Source of the DNA: Nocardia paucivorans NBRC 100373
GTDB taxonomy: Bacteria; Actinomycetota; Actinomycetes; Mycobacteriales; Mycobacteriaceae
Assembly: GCF_000308675.1 (NCBI RefSeq)
Contig: NZ_BAGE01000030.1
Coordinates: forward strand, 124,001-188,000
Length of the DNA: 64,000 bases
Direction of reading: 5' to 3'
Position numbers and translations under genes: made by a program
Shown here: piece by piece, positions 1-7,668 of the stretch
How the letters are laid out: each line of letters opens with the position of its first letter
Position numbering within the stretch: position 1 is the stretch's first letter
The notes under the pieces: model-generated
Seen by the model: the letters and a program-made list of their open reading frames with translations, nothing else
What the model was told of the DNA's origin: nothing
Database searches by the model: none

Positions 1-31
1 GATCGCCGGAAGCGGCCGGTGTGGGCAGGGT

Positions 32-781
32 TCAGGCCGAGAGCGGCAGCCGGTCGGCGATGGCGGAGTCATAGCGGTTCCACACGATTTCGGCCAAGGC
101 ATGGTGATCGCCCAGGACATCGGCGTGTACGACATCGGGTGCCGCACGTCGTAGCCGGTCGGTGAGCAGACCGGGGGCCAGAAACCAGGGAGCGACGACG
201 ATATGGTCGGCGCCGCGCTCTCGGAGGCGGGTCACGGCCTGCGTGATATCGGGCTCGGCGGTGGCGAAACAGGTTTCGGTTCGCCAGCCGGTCCAGGCCG
301 CCAGATGTCGCGCGACCCGCATCGTGCGGATATTCGCCGTAGGCGACGAGGACCCCACGGCGGCCACCGCGACCGCGGGCCGGTCGGTGGTCGGGGGCGT
401 GCCGGTGGTGGCGCACGCGGCCAGCACCCGGTCGCGCAGGACCGAGATCAGCCGAGGATCGGCCCCGAGCACCTGGGCCTGGGTCACCCGCTGCCACGGA
501 TACCGCTCGGCCGCGGCGGCCAGGATGCCCGGCAGGTCCACGCGGGCGTGGAAGGCGTTGCCCAGCAGTAGCGGCACCGCCACCGCATGGGTTTCGCCGC
601 GCGCGGCGAGCGAATCGAGCACCTGCTCGACCGAGGGCTCGTTCAGATCGAGAAATGCGGTGCGCACCGCCGTCCCGGGACGCAGGGCGCGTACCCGGTC
701 CACGATCGCGGCTACCGTGGTCGCGGACCGGGGATCACGGCTGCCGTGCGCCACCGCGACGAGCGTGGGAGCACCGGACAT
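32..781 (-). CDS. Sirohydrochlorin chelatase (CbiX/SirB type)
   Basis: A cytosolic enzyme that inserts iron (or cobalt) into sirohydrochlorin, here presumably to make sirohaem for the sulfite reductase of the same operon. The 249-residue protein begins with the family hallmark VAVAHGSRDPR (residues 7-17; His and Ser/Arg of the metal-insertion site) and has two related halves, as in the two-domain actinobacterial form: a second block around residues 138-150 (AVAAVGSSSP) mirrors the first. The ATG at 781 shares one base with the stop codon of cysN (TGATG), so translation is probably coupled; a TTG immediately upstream is less likely. The equivalent mycobacterial gene also sits beside the sulfite and APS reductase genes. 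Family assignment is firm; the metal is inferred from context. Confidence 0.9.
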   Translation of the reverse strand: MSGAPTLVAVAHGSRDPRSATTVAAIVDRVRALRPGTAVRTAFLDLNEPSVEQVLDSLAARGETHAVAVPLLLGNAFHARVDLPGILAAAAERYPWQRVTQAQVLGADPRLISVLRDRVLAACATTGTPPTTDRPAVAVAAVGSSSPTANIRTMRVARHLAAWTGWRTETCFATAEPDITQAVTRLRERGADHIVVAPWFLAPGLLTDRLRRAAPDVVHADVLGDHHALAEIVWNRYDSAIADRLPLSA

Positions 782-2109
782 CAAGCGGAGGTTCCGACCT
801 CGACGGAGGTGAGCACATCCCCGACCAGCCCGGCGGCGAGGGTATTGCCGCCGGCGGGATCGATGAGCAGGAAACTGCCGGTGTGCCGGTTGGCGCGGTA
901 GGTGTCGACCGGGAGCGGTTCGGCCACCCGCACCGAGATCCGCCCGATATCGTTGAGCTGCAACGATTCCGGGTCCGGGTCGGCGGCCAGCCGCTGTTCG
1001 TCGAAACGCTCCAGCAGCCCGCCGACGATCGCCTGGGTGGTGCGGGTGCCGTGTTTGAGCAGCAGCCGGGCGCCCGGGCGCAGCGGCTTGTCGCCGAGCC
1101 AGCAGACGGTGGCGTCGAAGGTGTCGATCGGTTCCGGGGCGTCGTCGACCGAGGCGATGATATCGCCGCGGGAGATATCGACATCATCGGCCAGGATCAG
1201 GGTGATACTACGGCCGACCTGCGCCACCGCGAGCTCTCCGTCGGGGGTGTCGACCCGGGCGACGGTGCTGCGCACCCCGGAGGGAAGCACCACGATCTCG
1301 TCACCGGGGGAGACCGAACCGGCGGCGATCCGTCCGGCGTAGCCGCGATAATCCGGGTATTCGGGGGTGCGCGGCCGGATCACGTACTGCACCGGGAACC
1401 GTAGCCCCAGCGAACGAGCACCGGTGCTGTCGGCGTCGACCGGAACCGATTCCAGGTGTTCGATCAGCGAGGGGCCGTCGTAGTAGGGAGTGTTGGTGGA
1501 GCGAGAGGCGATATTGTCGCCGTGCAGCGCGGAGACCGGGATCTCCAGCACGTCCTCCTCCGACCAGCCGAGGGTGCCGGTGAGCTTGGTGAACTCGGCG
1601 GAGATCTCCTCGAACACCTTCGCCGCGGCCGTGATCCGCGCTTCCTCGGTGGGTTCGTCCCGGCCGATCAGATCGATCTTGTTCACCGCGAGCACCAGTT
1701 TCGGCACCCCCAGCAGCGCCAGGACCGCGGCATGCCGTCGGGTCTGCTCCACCACGCCCTTACGGGCATCCACCAGCAGGATCACCAGCTGCGCGGTGGA
1801 CGCGCCGGAAACGGTGTTGCGGGTGTACTGGACGTGGCCGGGGGTGTCGGCCAGCACGAACGACCGTTTCGGGGTGGCGAAATAGCGGTAGGCGACATCG
1901 ATGGTGATGCCCTGCTCGCGTTCGGCCCGCAGCCCGTCCACCAACAGTGACAGGTCCGGGGTCGACAAACCCTTGTCCACCGAGGCCCGGGTCACCGCAT
2001 CGATCTGGTCGGCGAGCACGGACTTGGTGTCGTAGAGCAGACGTCCGACCAGGGTGGACTTGCCGTCGTCGACCGAACCGGCGGTGGCCAGTCGCAGTAG
2101 GTCGGACAT
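781..2109 (-). CDS. cysN: Sulfate adenylyltransferase subunit 1 (GTPase CysN)
   Basis: GTPase subunit of ATP sulfurylase; it couples GTP hydrolysis to formation of adenosine 5'-phosphosulfate from sulfate and ATP by CysD. The 442-residue protein has an EF-Tu-like G domain: P-loop GSVDDGKST near residue 11, DTPGH near residue 90 and NKID near residue 144, followed by two beta-barrel domains. It stops at about 440 residues and lacks the C-terminal APS-kinase domain found in mycobacterial CysNC fusions, so PAPS is not made by this protein. The ATG at 2109 was preferred to an upstream ATG at 2184 because the family starts just before the P-loop and the cysD stop lies only one base away. It lies in an operon with cysD, cysH and the sulfite reductase. 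Confidence 0.95.
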   Translation of the reverse strand: MSDLLRLATAGSVDDGKSTLVGRLLYDTKSVLADQIDAVTRASVDKGLSTPDLSLLVDGLRAEREQGITIDVAYRYFATPKRSFVLADTPGHVQYTRNTVSGASTAQLVILLVDARKGVVEQTRRHAAVLALLGVPKLVLAVNKIDLIGRDEPTEEARITAAAKVFEEISAEFTKLTGTLGWSEEDVLEIPVSALHGDNIASRSTNTPYYDGPSLIEHLESVPVDADSTGARSLGLRFPVQYVIRPRTPEYPDYRGYAGRIAAGSVSPGDEIVVLPSGVRSTVARVDTPDGELAVAQVGRSITLILADDVDISRGDIIASVDDAPEPIDTFDATVCWLGDKPLRPGARLLLKHGTRTTQAIVGGLLERFDEQRLAADPDPESLQLNDIGRISVRVAEPLPVDTYRANRHTGSFLLIDPAGGNTLAAGLVGDVLTSVEVGTSA

Positions 2110-2110
2110 A

Positions 2111-3037
2111 TCAGAAGTAACCCTCTCGCTTGCGGTCTTCCATGGCGGCCTCGGAGACCCGGTCGTCCCCACGGGTGGCGCCACGTTCGGTCAGTCGGGA
2201 CGCGGCGACCTCGGCCAGAATGGCCTCATTGGTGGCGGCGTCGGACAGGATGGCGCCGGTGGTGGAGCCGTCGCCCACGGTGCGGTACCGCACCGACCGG
2301 GTTTCGAGGACCTCACCCTCTCGAGGACCGCCCCACACCCCGGGCGTCATCCACATACCGTCGCGCTGGAACACCGGCCGCCGATGCGCGTAGTAGATGG
2401 TGGCCAGTTCCACGTTCTCCCGGGTGATGTAGCGCCAGATGTCCAGCTCGGTCCAGTTGGACAGCGGGAACACCCGCACATGCTCGCCCGGCGCGTGCCG
2501 ACCGTTGTACAGGTTCCACAGTTCTGGGCGCTGCCGTTTCGGATCCCACTGACCGAAGGCGTTACGCAGCGAGAAGATCCGCTCCTTGGCGCGGGAACGC
2601 TCCTCGTCGCGTCGGCCGCCGCCGAAGACGGCGTCGAAACGATTCTCGCTGATCGCGTCGAGCAGCGGCACGGTCTGCAACGGATTGCGGATACCGTCGG
2701 GGCGCTCGGTGAGTCGTCCGTCGGCGAGATACTCCTCCACACTCGCCACGTGCAGCCGCAGACCGTACTGGGCGACCACATGATCGCGGAATTCGAGCAC
2801 TTCCGGCAGATTGTGTCCGGTGTCCACGTGCAGCAGCGCGAACGGCAGCGGCGCCGGCCAGAATGCCTTGAGCGCCAGGTGCAGCAGCACGGTGGAGTCC
2901 TTGCCGCCGGAGAACAGGATCACCGGGCGTTCGAATTCACCCGCCACCTCGCGGAAGATATGGATGGCCTCCGACTCGAGCGCGGCGAGGGTGTCGAAAT
3001 CGGTGATGCCGAGGGTACGTTCGGTGACTTCGGTCAT
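2111..3037 (-). CDS. cysD: Sulfate adenylyltransferase subunit 2 (CysD)
   Basis: Catalytic subunit of ATP sulfurylase, an ATP-pyrophosphatase of the adenine nucleotide alpha-hydrolase fold; it adenylates sulfate to APS. The 308-residue protein shows the PP-motif SGGKDST around residues 41-47, the LLHVDTGHN strand after it, and the family-typical block SLRNAFGQWDPKRQRPELWN further on. The ATG at 3037 overlaps the stop codon of cysH by four bases (ATGA), and it matches the usual family start better than the upstream ATG at 3124. Length is normal for CysD (about 300). The order cysH-cysD-cysN shows that APS made here is passed to the APS reductase encoded just upstream. Confidence 0.95.
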   Translation of the reverse strand: MTEVTERTLGITDFDTLAALESEAIHIFREVAGEFERPVILFSGGKDSTVLLHLALKAFWPAPLPFALLHVDTGHNLPEVLEFRDHVVAQYGLRLHVASVEEYLADGRLTERPDGIRNPLQTVPLLDAISENRFDAVFGGGRRDEERSRAKERIFSLRNAFGQWDPKRQRPELWNLYNGRHAPGEHVRVFPLSNWTELDIWRYITRENVELATIYYAHRRPVFQRDGMWMTPGVWGGPREGEVLETRSVRYRTVGDGSTTGAILSDAATNEAILAEVAASRLTERGATRGDDRVSEAAMEDRKREGYF

Positions 3038-3780
3038 GATGCGTGTAACCCACATTCGGTCTTCGAGAGGCCGGCCCACCGGCCACTGCGCGGATCGGAA
3101 CCCGGCTCCGGCTTCCGTGTACACGGAGCGCAGCCGATGGACGGATATCCCTCCTCCACCAAGGGGTTGACGAGGATGGAGTGCTCATCGATGTATTCGG
3201 CCATGGCGTCGTCCGACCAGGCGGCAATGGGATTGATCTTGACCAGGCCGAATCCCTCGTCGAAGGAGATCAGCGGCGCATTGGCGCGGGTGGGGGCCTC
3301 CACCCGACGGATACCGGTGACCCAGGCGTTGTAGCCGGTCAACGAGTTCCGCAACGGCACCACCTTGCGCAGTCGGCAACATTCGTTGGCGTCCCGGGCG
3401 AACAGGTCCTTGCCGAGCAGCGCGTCCTGTTCGGCGACGGTGTGCTCGGGCCGGACGTTGATCACGTTCACCCCGTACACCGCTTCCACCGCATCCCGGG
3501 TGCCGATGGTCTCGGCGAAGTGATATCCGGTGTCCAGGAAGAGCACATCGACGCCGGGACGCACCTGGGCGGCCAGATGCACCAGCACCGCGTCCTGCAT
3601 ATTCGACGCCACGATATAGCCGGCCCCGAAGGTTTCGTCGGTCCAGCGCAGCAGGTCCGTCGCGGAGGCGTCGGGACCGAGTTCGGCGGCCCCTTTCTCC
3701 GCGAGAGCGCGCAATTCGTCGACCGGCAGCTTCGCGGGTCGCCGGTCGGATGTCGCTGTTGTCACAGTTGGATCTCCCAT
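3034..3780 (-). CDS. cysH: Phosphoadenylyl/adenylyl-sulfate reductase (CysH, APS reductase type)
   Basis: Reduces activated sulfate to sulfite with thioredoxin as electron donor. The 248-residue protein has the phosphosulfate-binding fold of the PP-loop family. It carries the paired cysteines of the [4Fe-4S]-containing class: CC in NECCRLRK near the middle and CAPC after SIG, with the catalytic cysteine in the C-terminal KTECGLH. The iron-sulfur cysteines indicate use of APS rather than PAPS, which agrees with a CysN without APS-kinase domain. The ATG at 3780 overlaps the sulfite reductase stop by one base (TGATG). An ATG twelve codons upstream lies inside that gene and is less likely. Confidence 0.93.
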   Translation of the reverse strand: MGDPTVTTATSDRRPAKLPVDELRALAEKGAAELGPDASATDLLRWTDETFGAGYIVASNMQDAVLVHLAAQVRPGVDVLFLDTGYHFAETIGTRDAVEAVYGVNVINVRPEHTVAEQDALLGKDLFARDANECCRLRKVVPLRNSLTGYNAWVTGIRRVEAPTRANAPLISFDEGFGLVKINPIAAWSDDAMAEYIDEHSILVNPLVEEGYPSIGCAPCTRKPEPGSDPRSGRWAGLSKTECGLHAS

Positions 3781-5534
3781 CACCGCAGGTCTGCTTCGTC
3801 GGCCCGAACGGCCCACTGCGCGAACCGTTCACCGTCGTGGCGGTTTTTGACGAAGTTGCGGACCACCCGCTCGATGTAGTCGCCCAGTTCGGCGCTGGTC
3901 ACCTTGTGTTGGCGCAGTTTGCGGCCGAAACCGCTGTCGAGGCCGAGGCTGCCACCGAGATGAACCTGATAGCCCTCGACCTGATTCCCGTCGCCGTCGT
4001 CGACCAGCTGTCCCTTGAAGCCGATATCGGCGATCTGCGATCGGCCGCACGAGTTGGGGCAGCCATTGATATTGATCGTGATCGGCACGTCGAGCTGCGC
4101 GTTGATATCGGCCAGCCGCTGTTCCAGCTCGGGTGCCAGCACCTGGGAACGCTTGCGGGTCTCGACGAAGGACAGTTTGCAGAACTCGATCCCGGTGCAG
4201 GCCAGCAGATTGCGTCGCCAGATGGAGGGACGGGCCTGCAGACCCAGCGGTTCCAGTTCGGCGATCAGCTGCTCGACCTTGTCGTCGGGGACGTCGAGAA
4301 TCACCAGCTTCTGGTAGGGGGTGAACCGGATCCGGTCCGATCCCACGCGCTCGGCCGCATCGGCGACCTCGGTCAGCACGGTGCCCGAGACCCGCCCGGC
4401 GATGGGGGAGAAGCCGACGGCGTTGAGGCCGTTGCGCAGCCGCTGCACGCCCACATGGTCGATCGGTTTGGCGGGCCGCTCCGGTGCCGGGCCGTCGATG
4501 AGCTTGCGTTTCAGGTATTCGTCCTCGAGCACCTGCCGGAACTTTTCGATACCCCAGTCCTTGACGAGGAACTTCAGCCGCGCCTTGGAGCGCAGACGGC
4601 GGTAGCCGTAGTCACGGAAGAGGCAGACCACCGCTTCCCAGACGTCCGGAACCTCGCCCAGCGGCACCCAGGCGCCGACCCGCTGGGCCAGCATGGGGTT
4701 GGTGGACAGGCCACCGCCGACCCACAGGTCCAGGCCTGGTCCGTGCTCGGGGTGGTTCACCCCGATGAACGCCACATCGTTGATCTCGTGCACCACATCC
4801 TGCTGGCCGGAGATCGCGGTCTTGAACTTGCGCGGCAGGTTGGCGTATTCCTTCTTGCCGATGTACCGGCGCACGATCTCCTCGATCGCGGGTGTGGGGT
4901 CGAGGATCTCGTCCAGGGACTCGCCGGCCAACGGGGAGCCCAGCACCACGCGCGGGCAGTCGCCGCACGCCTCGGTGGTCTGCAGACCCACCGATTCCAG
5001 GCGGCGCCAGATCTCCGGGACGTTCTCGATCTCGATCCAGTGGTACTGGACATTTTCCCGGTCGGACAGGTCGGCGGTATCGCGGGCGAATTCGGTGGAG
5101 ATCCCACCGAGGGTGCGCAGCTGTTCGACATTGAGCGCGCCGCCGTCGCAGCGGACCCGCATCATGAAGTATTCGGCTTCGATCAGGTCGATGTTCTCGT
5201 CGCCGGTCCAGGTGCCGTCATAGCCCTGTTCGCGCTGGGTGTAGAGGCCCCACCAGCGGAAACGGCCGCGCAGATCGCCTTTGTCGATACTGTCGAAACC
5301 GTTTTTGGCGTAGATGTTCTCGATCCGGGCGCGAACGTTGAGCGGGTGGTCGTCCTTCTTGGACTGTTCGTTGGGGTTGAGCGGCTCCCGGTAGCCGAGG
5401 GCCCACTGGCCTTCGGCGCGGCGGCGCACCGGTTTGCCGGTACGGGCCCGGGGAGTGCGGGCGGGGCGGTCGGCGGCCGGACGAGCCGGAGAATCTGCCG
5501 CGGCAGTGGTATCGGCGTCGGTGCTCGACGTCAT
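3780..5534 (-). CDS. sirA: Ferredoxin-dependent sulfite reductase (SirA/NirA family)
   Basis: Reduces sulfite to sulfide by six electrons from ferredoxin, using a coupled sirohaem and [4Fe-4S] cluster. The 584-residue protein has two ferrodoxin-like/sirohaem repeats. The cluster ligands are C-x5-C in CTGIEFC and C-x3-C in NGCPNSCGR. The Tyr of the EQGYDGTW region and the Cys of TTEACGDCPR resemble the Tyr-Cys pair that is cross-linked in the M. tuberculosis enzyme. The N-terminal 40 residues are a disordered Ala/Thr/Pro tail. The ATG at 5534 follows an AGGAGC ribosome site at a five-base gap. It is the first structural gene of the operon, preceded by a cysteine-rich leader peptide (5668-5760) that probably governs its expression. 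Confidence 0.95.
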   Translation of the reverse strand: MTSSTDADTTAAADSPARPAADRPARTPRARTGKPVRRRAEGQWALGYREPLNPNEQSKKDDHPLNVRARIENIYAKNGFDSIDKGDLRGRFRWWGLYTQREQGYDGTWTGDENIDLIEAEYFMMRVRCDGGALNVEQLRTLGGISTEFARDTADLSDRENVQYHWIEIENVPEIWRRLESVGLQTTEACGDCPRVVLGSPLAGESLDEILDPTPAIEEIVRRYIGKKEYANLPRKFKTAISGQQDVVHEINDVAFIGVNHPEHGPGLDLWVGGGLSTNPMLAQRVGAWVPLGEVPDVWEAVVCLFRDYGYRRLRSKARLKFLVKDWGIEKFRQVLEDEYLKRKLIDGPAPERPAKPIDHVGVQRLRNGLNAVGFSPIAGRVSGTVLTEVADAAERVGSDRIRFTPYQKLVILDVPDDKVEQLIAELEPLGLQARPSIWRRNLLACTGIEFCKLSFVETRKRSQVLAPELEQRLADINAQLDVPITININGCPNSCGRSQIADIGFKGQLVDDGDGNQVEGYQVHLGGSLGLDSGFGRKLRQHKVTSAELGDYIERVVRNFVKNRHDGERFAQWAVRADEADLR

Positions 5535-5539
5535 GAATT

Positions 5540-5549
5540 GCTCCTGCTG
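5540..5549 (-). promoter_or_regulatory. sirA ribosome binding site with complementarity to the leader peptide
   Basis: On the minus strand the sequence CAGCAGGAGC precedes the sirA ATG (5534) by five bases. Its CAGCAGG part (5543-5549) is the exact reverse complement of CCTGCTG (5690-5696), which encodes the Cys-Cys pair of the upstream leader peptide. Pairing of the two would mask the ribosome site, and a ribosome over the cysteine codons would prevent it. The complementarity is seen; the mechanism is inferred from the published mycobacterial polycysteine attenuators. Confidence 0.5.
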
Positions 5550-5667
5550 GGGTTTGTGGTACGTCCGTGCGGTCGGCGTGGGGGGCTGATCTCACGCCAC
5601 GGTGTCAGCGCGGCCGGGGTCCTGGGGACAGGTGTCGCCGAGGGACCGAGAACGGGGCGCAGCTGAG

Positions 5668-5760
5668 CTACCGGGTGCAACCGGACAGACAGCAGGCGCT
5701 GCAGACGCGCTTGTAATCGACGTGGCGTCGTGCCACAAGTCGAACTCCCGATGCGCGCAT
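5668..5760 (-). CDS. Cysteine-rich leader peptide (30 aa) of the sulfate-reduction operon
   Basis: A short open frame of 30 codons that starts with ATG at 5760 and ends with TAG at 5668-5670. The peptide begins MRASGVRLVARRHVDY and has cysteines at positions 20, 23, 24 and 28 (CSACC, then GC). The RRHVDY block followed by a cysteine cluster is typical of the small 'putative leader peptides' in front of actinobacterial sulfur genes. Mycobacterial polycysteine leaderless short ORFs are known to attenuate downstream cys genes according to cysteine supply. A CAGAAT -10-like box (5768-5773) ends seven bases before the ATG, so the transcript would be leaderless. An in-frame ATG three codons upstream falls inside that box. 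It is too short for ordinary gene calling. The 133-base gap to sirA holds the complementary ribosome site. Confidence 0.8.
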   Translation of the reverse strand: MRASGVRLVARRHVDYKRVCSACCLSGCTR

Positions 5761-5767
5761 GCGGCCC

Positions 5768-5773
5768 ATTCTG
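5768..5773 (-). promoter_or_regulatory. -10 box of the cys operon (leaderless)
   Basis: CAGAAT on the minus strand keeps the two critical positions of the actinobacterial TAnnnT box (A at 2, T at 6). The leader-peptide ATG at 5760 then lies at +1 after a seven-base gap. No good -35 hexamer is visible, which is compatible with an activated promoter. Confidence 0.5.
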
Positions 5774-5809
5774 CCACGTCAGAGGGGGCGCTTCGGCGGC
5801 GGATGGGAT

Positions 5810-5833
5810 ATTTCCCGCAAAATCACGGGAAAT
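5810..5833. promoter_or_regulatory. Inverted repeat upstream of the cys leader promoter
   Basis: ATTTCCCG and CGGGAAAT form perfect eight-base arms around an eight-base spacer. The site is 37-60 bp upstream of the -10 box of the sulfate-reduction operon, a typical position for an activator such as a CysB-like LysR protein. The operator role is inferred from position only. Confidence 0.45.
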
Positions 5834-5857
5834 TCCCTGGAAGGCCGAAAAAATATG

Positions 5858-5869
5858 TGACAGTTGTCA
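5858..5869. promoter_or_regulatory. Second inverted repeat (TGACA-GT-TGTCA)
   Basis: TGACAGTTGTCA is a dyad with five-base arms, embedded in AT-rich flanks (ATATG and ATATT) that extend it imperfectly. It lies between the cys operon and the divergent SnoaL-like gene and could serve either one. The regulator is unknown. Confidence 0.35.
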
Positions 5870-5930
5870 TATTTTCGCTGGGGAGCTCTGTGTGTGACCT
5901 GTTCCGGCCCCCGAGCGTCCCGGCTCGGGT

Positions 5931-5961
5931 TTGACCTCGAGTGCACTCGAGGTCCGAGAAT
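5931..5961 (+). promoter_or_regulatory. MerR/SoxR-type promoter with 19-bp spacer
   Basis: A TTGACC -35 (5931-5936) and a GAGAAT -10 (5956-5961) are separated by 19 bp. The spacer is covered by a perfect 22-bp palindrome (5933-5954) whose core CCTCGAG-TGCA-CTCGAGG resembles the SoxR box CCTCAAG-N4-CTTGAGG. An overlong spacer with a central dyad is the hallmark of promoters activated by MerR-family DNA distortion. The ATG of the next gene follows the -10 by seven bases, so the mRNA is probably leaderless. No merR or soxR gene is in this window. Confidence 0.75.
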
Positions 5962-5968
5962 CGGCGCC

Positions 5969-6382
5969 ATGAGGTACGAACCTGCCGATACCGCCGCGGA
6001 ACTGAAGGCGATCCACGACGTTATCGCCGCCGTGGAGCACACTCAGCGCCACGAACTGGTCGGCGATTTCGTGAACCTGTTCCGCGCCGATGCCATCTGG
6101 ACCACCGCCCACGGCAAACGCCTGTTCGGGCGGGACGCCATTGCCGAATTCACCGCCAAGGTGCTGCCCGGTGCCATGAGCCCGGACGCGCTGCCGCGCT
6201 ACGAGGTCGAGCATGTGCTGTTCATTCGTCCCGATGTGGCGGCGGTGAAGGTGCGCCAACGGTACGTGGATGTGACCGGCGCCACCGTGGGTGCCGAGGG
6301 CAGCCCGCTGTATGTCATGGCCAAGGAGGACGGTCGGTGGTTGCTCACCGCCAACCAGAACACCCAGGTGGTGGCGGACTGA
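5969..6382 (+). CDS. SgcJ/EcaC family protein (SnoaL/NTF2-like fold)
   Basis: A 137-residue soluble protein of the NTF2-like superfamily, called 'SgcJ/EcaC family oxidoreductase' in databases. The sequence shows the usual helical start (AAELKAIHDVIAAVEHTQRHELV), the 'FVNLFRADAIWTTAHGKRLFGRDAI' cone strand and the final 'AKEDGRWLLTANQNTQV' strand. The substrate is unknown. The start at 5969 rather than at 5864 is chosen because the SoxR-like promoter places transcription initiation exactly at this ATG. Regulation by a redox-sensing MerR regulator suggests a role in handling a redox-active small molecule; this is inference. Confidence 0.8.
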   Translation: MRYEPADTAAELKAIHDVIAAVEHTQRHELVGDFVNLFRADAIWTTAHGKRLFGRDAIAEFTAKVLPGAMSPDALPRYEVEHVLFIRPDVAAVKVRQRYVDVTGATVGAEGSPLYVMAKEDGRWLLTANQNTQVVAD

Positions 6383-6404
6383 ACCGGCCGTTCACACTGG
6401 ACGG

Positions 6405-7601
6405 GTGACTTCCGCGCCCTCGCTCGATTCCGAGACCCCGGTCCTGCGGGACTTCGGCGGCGGTCCGTTCGGCATCTACGTGCATGTGCCGTTCTGCGCC
6501 ACTCGGTGCGGTTACTGCGACTTCAACACCTACACCGCGGGTGAACTGGGCAGCTCCTCCTCGCCGCAGTCCTGGCTGGAGGCGCTGCGCGGGGAGCTGG
6601 CCGAGGCGGCCCGGGCGTTCGAGCGGCTACCATCCCCCACTCCGGAGGTGGCGACGGTGTTCGTGGGCGGCGGTACCCCGTCGCTGCTCGGAGGCGACGG
6701 GCTGGCCTCGGTATTGGCGGCCGTACGTGCGGAGTTCCGCCTGGCCGCCGATGCCGAGGTGACCACCGAGTCGAACCCGGAGTCGACCTCGCCGGCCTTC
6801 TTCGAACGCATTCGCTCGGCCGGGTTCACCCGAATCTCGCTGGGGATGCAATCGGCGGCCGAACACGTGCTGGCCGTTCTCGACCGTACCCACACTCCCG
6901 GTCGGGCCGTCGCCGCCGCCCGCGAGGCCCGCACGGCCGGTTTCGAGCACATCAACCTCGACCTCATCTACGGCACCCCCGGCGAACGCGACAGCGACCT
7001 GGACGCGAGCCTGGACGCGGTACTCGACGCCGGTGTCGATCACGTCTCGGCCTATTCGCTCATCGTCGAGGACGGCACCGCGCTGGCCCGGCGGGTGCGC
7101 CGCGGCGAACTCCCCGCACCCGACGACGATGTTCTCGCCACCCGCTACGAACGGATCGACGCCCGCCTGGCGGCGGCCGGTCTCACCTGGTACGAGGTGT
7201 CGAATTGGGCGGTCGACGACGCCGCGCGCTGCCGGCACAACCTCGGTTACTGGGACGGTGGCGACTGGCTCGGGGCGGGCCCCGGCGCGCACAGCCATCT
7301 CGGTGGGGTGCGCTGGTGGAATGTCAAACACCCGGCCCGCTACGCCGACCGGGTCGCCCGCGGGGGGCTGCCCGCGGCGGGGTGGGAAGCGCTCACCGAC
7401 GCGGACCGCTACCTCGAACGGGTCATGCTCGCCCTTCGGCTCCGCACCGGCCTGCCGCTGGGCGACCTCGACGCCACGGGTGCCGCCGCCGCGGAACAAG
7501 TGGTCGCCGACGGGCTCGCGACCATATCGGAGGAGCGTCTGATCCTCACCGATCGCGGACGACTGCTGGCCGACGGGGTGGTCCGGCGGCTACTCGCCTG
7601 A
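6405..7601 (+). CDS. hemW: Radical SAM haem chaperone HemW (HemN-like)
   Basis: Radical S-adenosylmethionine protein of the HemW branch, which binds haem and delivers it to haem proteins rather than oxidising coproporphyrinogen. The 398-residue protein has the cluster motif C-x3-C-x2-C in CATRCGYCDF (residues about 30-39), preceded by the IYVHVPFC block. A GGGTPS motif and the HemW C-terminal winged-helix-like domain follow. HemW lacks the extra N-terminal region of true HemN, and so does this protein. The GTG at 6405 is chosen, 22 bases after the previous stop. An upstream in-frame ATG at 6291 lies inside the preceding gene. hrcA follows downstream, as in mycobacteria. Confidence 0.9.
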   Translation: MTSAPSLDSETPVLRDFGGGPFGIYVHVPFCATRCGYCDFNTYTAGELGSSSSPQSWLEALRGELAEAARAFERLPSPTPEVATVFVGGGTPSLLGGDGLASVLAAVRAEFRLAADAEVTTESNPESTSPAFFERIRSAGFTRISLGMQSAAEHVLAVLDRTHTPGRAVAAAREARTAGFEHINLDLIYGTPGERDSDLDASLDAVLDAGVDHVSAYSLIVEDGTALARRVRRGELPAPDDDVLATRYERIDARLAAAGLTWYEVSNWAVDDAARCRHNLGYWDGGDWLGAGPGAHSHLGGVRWWNVKHPARYADRVARGGLPAAGWEALTDADRYLERVMLALRLRTGLPLGDLDATGAAAAEQVVADGLATISEERLILTDRGRLLADGVVRRLLA

Positions 7602-7668
7602 TCGGACCGATCACCGGTCCGCACCGAGGAACCGATTCCCGATCGACGAGCGGTGTCGCAGCGGATGA

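Noticed and set aside
3750..5666. 638-codon plus-strand open frame opposite the sulfite reductase
   Set aside because: It is the antisense shadow of sirA; the minus strand has clear cofactor motifs and the plus frame has none.
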